This document shows, in pieces, positions 61,614 through 64,000 of a DNA stretch of 64,000 nucleotides. The translations under genes and the position numbers were made by a program. The notes beneath the pieces were generated by a model. The model was not told the DNA's origin. It searched no databases and saw only the letters and a program-made list of their open reading frames with translations. Every line of letters starts with the position of its first letter. The first letter of the stretch is position 1. The stretch covers positions 5,022,001 to 5,086,000 of the forward strand of contig NC_016946.1 in assembly GCF_000277125.1 (NCBI RefSeq). The letters are read 5' to 3'. The DNA is from Mycobacterium intracellulare ATCC 13950 (GTDB taxonomy: Bacteria; Actinomycetota; Actinomycetes; Mycobacteriales; Mycobacteriaceae).

Positions 61614-61809
61614 GTCGGCTCCCCTTGTATGCGGCTCAGTTCGCGGGTACCCGCCGCAGCTGCCCGCTACCAGAACGGGAACGTGCCGCACGTTTCTGCG
61701 GTCATCCGATGCGTCATATCCACTGGTACGGCCGGTGCACGAGCGATGCGCGGAGGTAAGGTCCTCGAACCCGTCGAATTCAGGCGGCCGGAGCTCTAGC
61801 ATCGGATGC

Positions 61810-62790
61810 GTGTCGCGACTGAATACCGCACGTGGACCGATTGATACCAGCGACCTCGGCGTCACGCTCATGCATGAGCACGTGTTCATCATGACCACCG
61901 AGATCGCCGAGAACTATCCCGAAGCCTGGGGCGACGAAGAACGGCGGGTGGCCGACGCCATCGACAGGCTCAACGAGCTCAAGGCCCGCGGCGTGGACAC
62001 CATCGTCGACCTCACGGTGATCGGTTTGGGCCGGTACATCCCGCGGATCGCCCGCGTCGCGGCGGCCACCGAGCTGAATATCGTTGTGGCGACCGGGCTT
62101 TACACCTACAACGACGTGCCGTTCCGGTTCCACTACGAGGGCCCCGGCGGATTGCTGGGCGGCCCGGAGATCATGACCGAGATGTTCGTCCGCGACATCG
62201 AGCAGGGCATCGCCGACACCGGCATCAAGGCCGGAATCCTCAAGTGCGCCACCGACGAGCCCGGCATCACCCCCGGCGTCGAGCGGGTGCTGCGCGCCGT
62301 CGCCCAGGCGCACAAACGCACCGGGGTGCCGATCTCCACGCACACCCACGCCGGACTGCGACGCGGCCTCGAGCAGCAACGCATCTTCGAGGAGGAGGGC
62401 GTCGACCTGACCCGGGTGGTGATCGGCCATTCCGGCGACAGCACCGACATCGGCTACCTCGAGGAGTTGATCTCCGCCGGCTCCTACCTCGGCATGGATC
62501 GGTTCGGCCTCGACGTGATCTCGCCGTTCGAGGAGCGGGTGCGGATCGTGGCGGAGATGTGCGAGCGTGGGCACGCCGACAGGATGGTGCTCTCCCACGA
62601 CGCCAACTGCTACTTCGACGCGCTCCCCGAAGAGCTGGTGCCGCAGATGGCCCCGAACTGGCATTACCTGCACATCCACAACGACGTCATCCCCGCGCTC
62701 AAGGAGCGCGGCGTCACCGACGAGCAGCTGCACACCATGCTGGTCGACAATCCGCGCCGCATCTTCGAGCGTCAGGGTGGCTATGAGTGA
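61810..62790 (+). CDS. php: Phosphotriesterase-like lactonase Php
   Basis: 326 residues, the same as Rv0230c. An amidohydrolase TIM barrel with all metal ligands: HxH in LMHEHVF, the bridging Lys in GILKCATDE, His in STHTHAG, His in GHSGDSTD and Asp in SHDANCYF. Proteins of this group are PLL lactonases, with acyl-homoserine and other lactones as likely substrates and weak paraoxonase activity. GTG start at 61810, weak ribosome-binding site. Its stop overlaps the start of the next gene, so the two are coupled. Confidence 0.9.
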   Translation: MSRLNTARGPIDTSDLGVTLMHEHVFIMTTEIAENYPEAWGDEERRVADAIDRLNELKARGVDTIVDLTVIGLGRYIPRIARVAAATELNIVVATGLYTYNDVPFRFHYEGPGGLLGGPEIMTEMFVRDIEQGIADTGIKAGILKCATDEPGITPGVERVLRAVAQAHKRTGVPISTHTHAGLRRGLEQQRIFEEEGVDLTRVVIGHSGDSTDIGYLEELISAGSYLGMDRFGLDVISPFEERVRIVAEMCERGHADRMVLSHDANCYFDALPEELVPQMAPNWHYLHIHNDVIPALKERGVTDEQLHTMLVDNPRRIFERQGGYE

Positions 62791-64000
62791 GCCGGTCCCG
62801 CCGATCGGCACCCAGATTTCGCAGCTAGCCCAACTCGCCCCCGACGAGCCCGCCGTCACCTGTGACGGGGTGACCCTGACCCGGGCCGAGCTCGACCGCT
62901 CGACGAATAGGTTGGCCCGGGCCTACGCAGAGCGGGGCGTGGGCGTCGGCGACTACGTGACCATGGTGCTGCCGAACTCGATCGAGTGGATCCAGGCCGC
63001 CGTGGCCTGCTGGAAGCTGGGCGCGGTGCCCCAGCCGCTGTCGGCTCGGCTGCCCGACGCGGAGTTGGCGGGCCTGCTCGAATTGCGGCCACCGGCCTTG
63101 TTGGTGGGGCGCGATCATGTCGAATTCCCCTGCGTGCCAGCGGGTTTCGTGCCCGATCCGGCGCTGCCGGACGGCGCGCTGCCCGAGGCGGTGTCGCCGG
63201 TGTGGAAGGCGATGGGATCCGGCGGCAGCACCGGGCGGCCCAAGCTGATCGAATCCGGCGGCGACAGCCGGATACCGCCGCTGATCGGCTACCCGCTGGG
63301 CGCCCAGGAGGGCGACACCACGCTGGTGCCGGTGCCGCTGAGCCACAACACGGGCTTCACCACCGCCACCATCGCCCTGCTGATGCGCCATCACCTGGTG
63401 CTGATGAGCCGGTTCGATCCGGTTCAGTTCCTCCGGCTGATCACCGATCATCGCGTCACGTTCCTGACGACGGTGCCGACGATCATGCAGCGGACGCTGC
63501 CGGTCTATCACGCCGACCCCGCCTCGTACGACCTGTCGTCGCTGCGACGGTTCTGGCACCTGGGGGCGCCGTGCCCGCCGGCCATCAAGCAGGCCTGGAT
63601 CGACCTGCTGGGCCCGGAGAAAGTGTGGGAACTCTACGGCGGCACCGAATTACAGGCGCTGACCTTCATCTCCGGCGACCAGTGGCTGGCGCACCGGGGT
63701 TCGGTGGGCGTGGTCGTCGCCGGCGAGATGAAGGTGCTCGACGACGACGGCAACCCGTGCCCGCCCGGCGTGGTCGGCGAGATCTACATGCGGCCCGGGC
63801 CAGACAGCGCGCCCACCTACCGCTACGTCGGCGCCACGGCGAAAAGCCGCGACGGCTGGGACTCGCTGGGCGACCTCGGGTATTTCGACGACGACGGCTT
63901 CCTGTACCTGTCGGACCGGCGGGTCGACATGTTCACCGTCGGCGGCCGCAACGTCTACCCCGCCGAAATCGAGAACGCGCTGTCGGCGCACCCGGACGTG
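62783..64000 (+). CDS. Acyl-CoA synthetase (AMP-binding), truncated by the window end
   Basis: 406 codons open to the last base, no stop in the window. It is an ANL-superfamily enzyme: P-loop GSGGSTGRPKLI (with Gly-Ser-Gly for the usual Ser-Gly), LYGGTELQALTF for adenine, and the hinge LSDRRVDMFTVGGRNVYPAEIE. The C-terminal catalytic lysine lies beyond the window. ATG 62783 overlaps the php stop by 8 bp, with AGGGTGG upstream. It resembles bile-acid or cholesterol side-chain CoA ligases in length and the short N-terminal domain, but the substrate is not assigned. Confidence 0.87.
   Translation, partial: MSEPVPPIGTQISQLAQLAPDEPAVTCDGVTLTRAELDRSTNRLARAYAERGVGVGDYVTMVLPNSIEWIQAAVACWKLGAVPQPLSARLPDAELAGLLELRPPALLVGRDHVEFPCVPAGFVPDPALPDGALPEAVSPVWKAMGSGGSTGRPKLIESGGDSRIPPLIGYPLGAQEGDTTLVPVPLSHNTGFTTATIALLMRHHLVLMSRFDPVQFLRLITDHRVTFLTTVPTIMQRTLPVYHADPASYDLSSLRRFWHLGAPCPPAIKQAWIDLLGPEKVWELYGGTELQALTFISGDQWLAHRGSVGVVVAGEMKVLDDDGNPCPPGVVGEIYMRPGPDSAPTYRYVGATAKSRDGWDSLGDLGYFDDDGFLYLSDRRVDMFTVGGRNVYPAEIENALSAHPDV

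Overview
The window is high-GC chromosomal DNA from a Mycobacterium, most likely a slow-growing non-tuberculous species (Mycobacterium avium complex-like; the species is not decided by the sequence). The evidence is two PPE-SVP genes, mycobacterial cell-wall genes (aftD, lpqI), and a gene order that follows M. tuberculosis H37Rv Rv0271c to Rv0230c, as I remember it, read in the opposite direction. Against that memory, oplA, aac, the PPE2-cobQ1-cobU block, Rv0246 and vapBC24 are missing, and other genes stand in several of those places.

Layout. 1-8.1 kb: fadE6, a small secreted Gly/His/Trp-rich protein, a ribbon-helix-helix-like protein, divergent fadD2 and a LigD-type polymerase, and narU. 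8.3-12.1 kb: Tat/lipoprotein fecB2, an IS481-family element, and the pxpB-pxpC pair. 12.4-19.3 kb: a nitrate/nitrite assimilation cluster, with narK3, a HemD/winged-helix regulator (nnaR-like), a CbiX/SirB-like chelatase and an orphan TetR ligand domain on one strand, and nirBD convergent to them. 19.5-25.2 kb: hsp20/acr2 with a HAIR-like operator, a PEP-mutase-family enzyme, the Sdh1 operon (sdhC-A-B) and a 54-residue protein. 25.2-35.8 kb: flavin reductase, 2OG-Fe(II) oxygenase, fadE5, a MarR/VOC divergon, fadA2 divergent from fabG4-htdX, a ClC channel and a TetR regulator. 36-43.6 kb: lpqI, two tandem DUF2613-like small proteins, aftD and an LMF-family membrane protein. 43.6-55.3 kb: an accessory block between the Rv0235c and Rv0234c homologues, with an orphan sulfonate-type binding protein, two PPE genes, a DUF732 protein, NAD-formate dehydrogenase with a LysR regulator, HVA1/TUDOR and DUF488 proteins, a SufR-like regulator divergent from a leader peptide and two small membrane proteins, DUF309, and a ThDP enzyme. 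55.4-64 kb: gabD1, R2lox with its TetR regulator, fadE4, a DUF5996 protein, php and a truncated acyl-CoA synthetase.

How the genes work together. Many serve lipid activation and beta-oxidation (fadE6, fadD2, fadE5, fadA2, fabG4, htdX, fadE4), succinate metabolism (Sdh1, gabD1) and nitrate assimilation. The most interesting hypothesis is that the acetolactate-synthase-like ThDP enzyme at 53701-55347, divergent from gabD1, is a 2-oxoglutarate decarboxylase. It would supply succinate semialdehyde to GabD1 in the way described for cyanobacteria, with Sdh1 in the same window oxidising the succinate. Many divergent spacers carry perfect palindromes that look like operators and are listed individually.

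No tRNA, rRNA or CRISPR array was seen. Statements about H37Rv order, gene lengths and residues come from memory and were not checked against a database.
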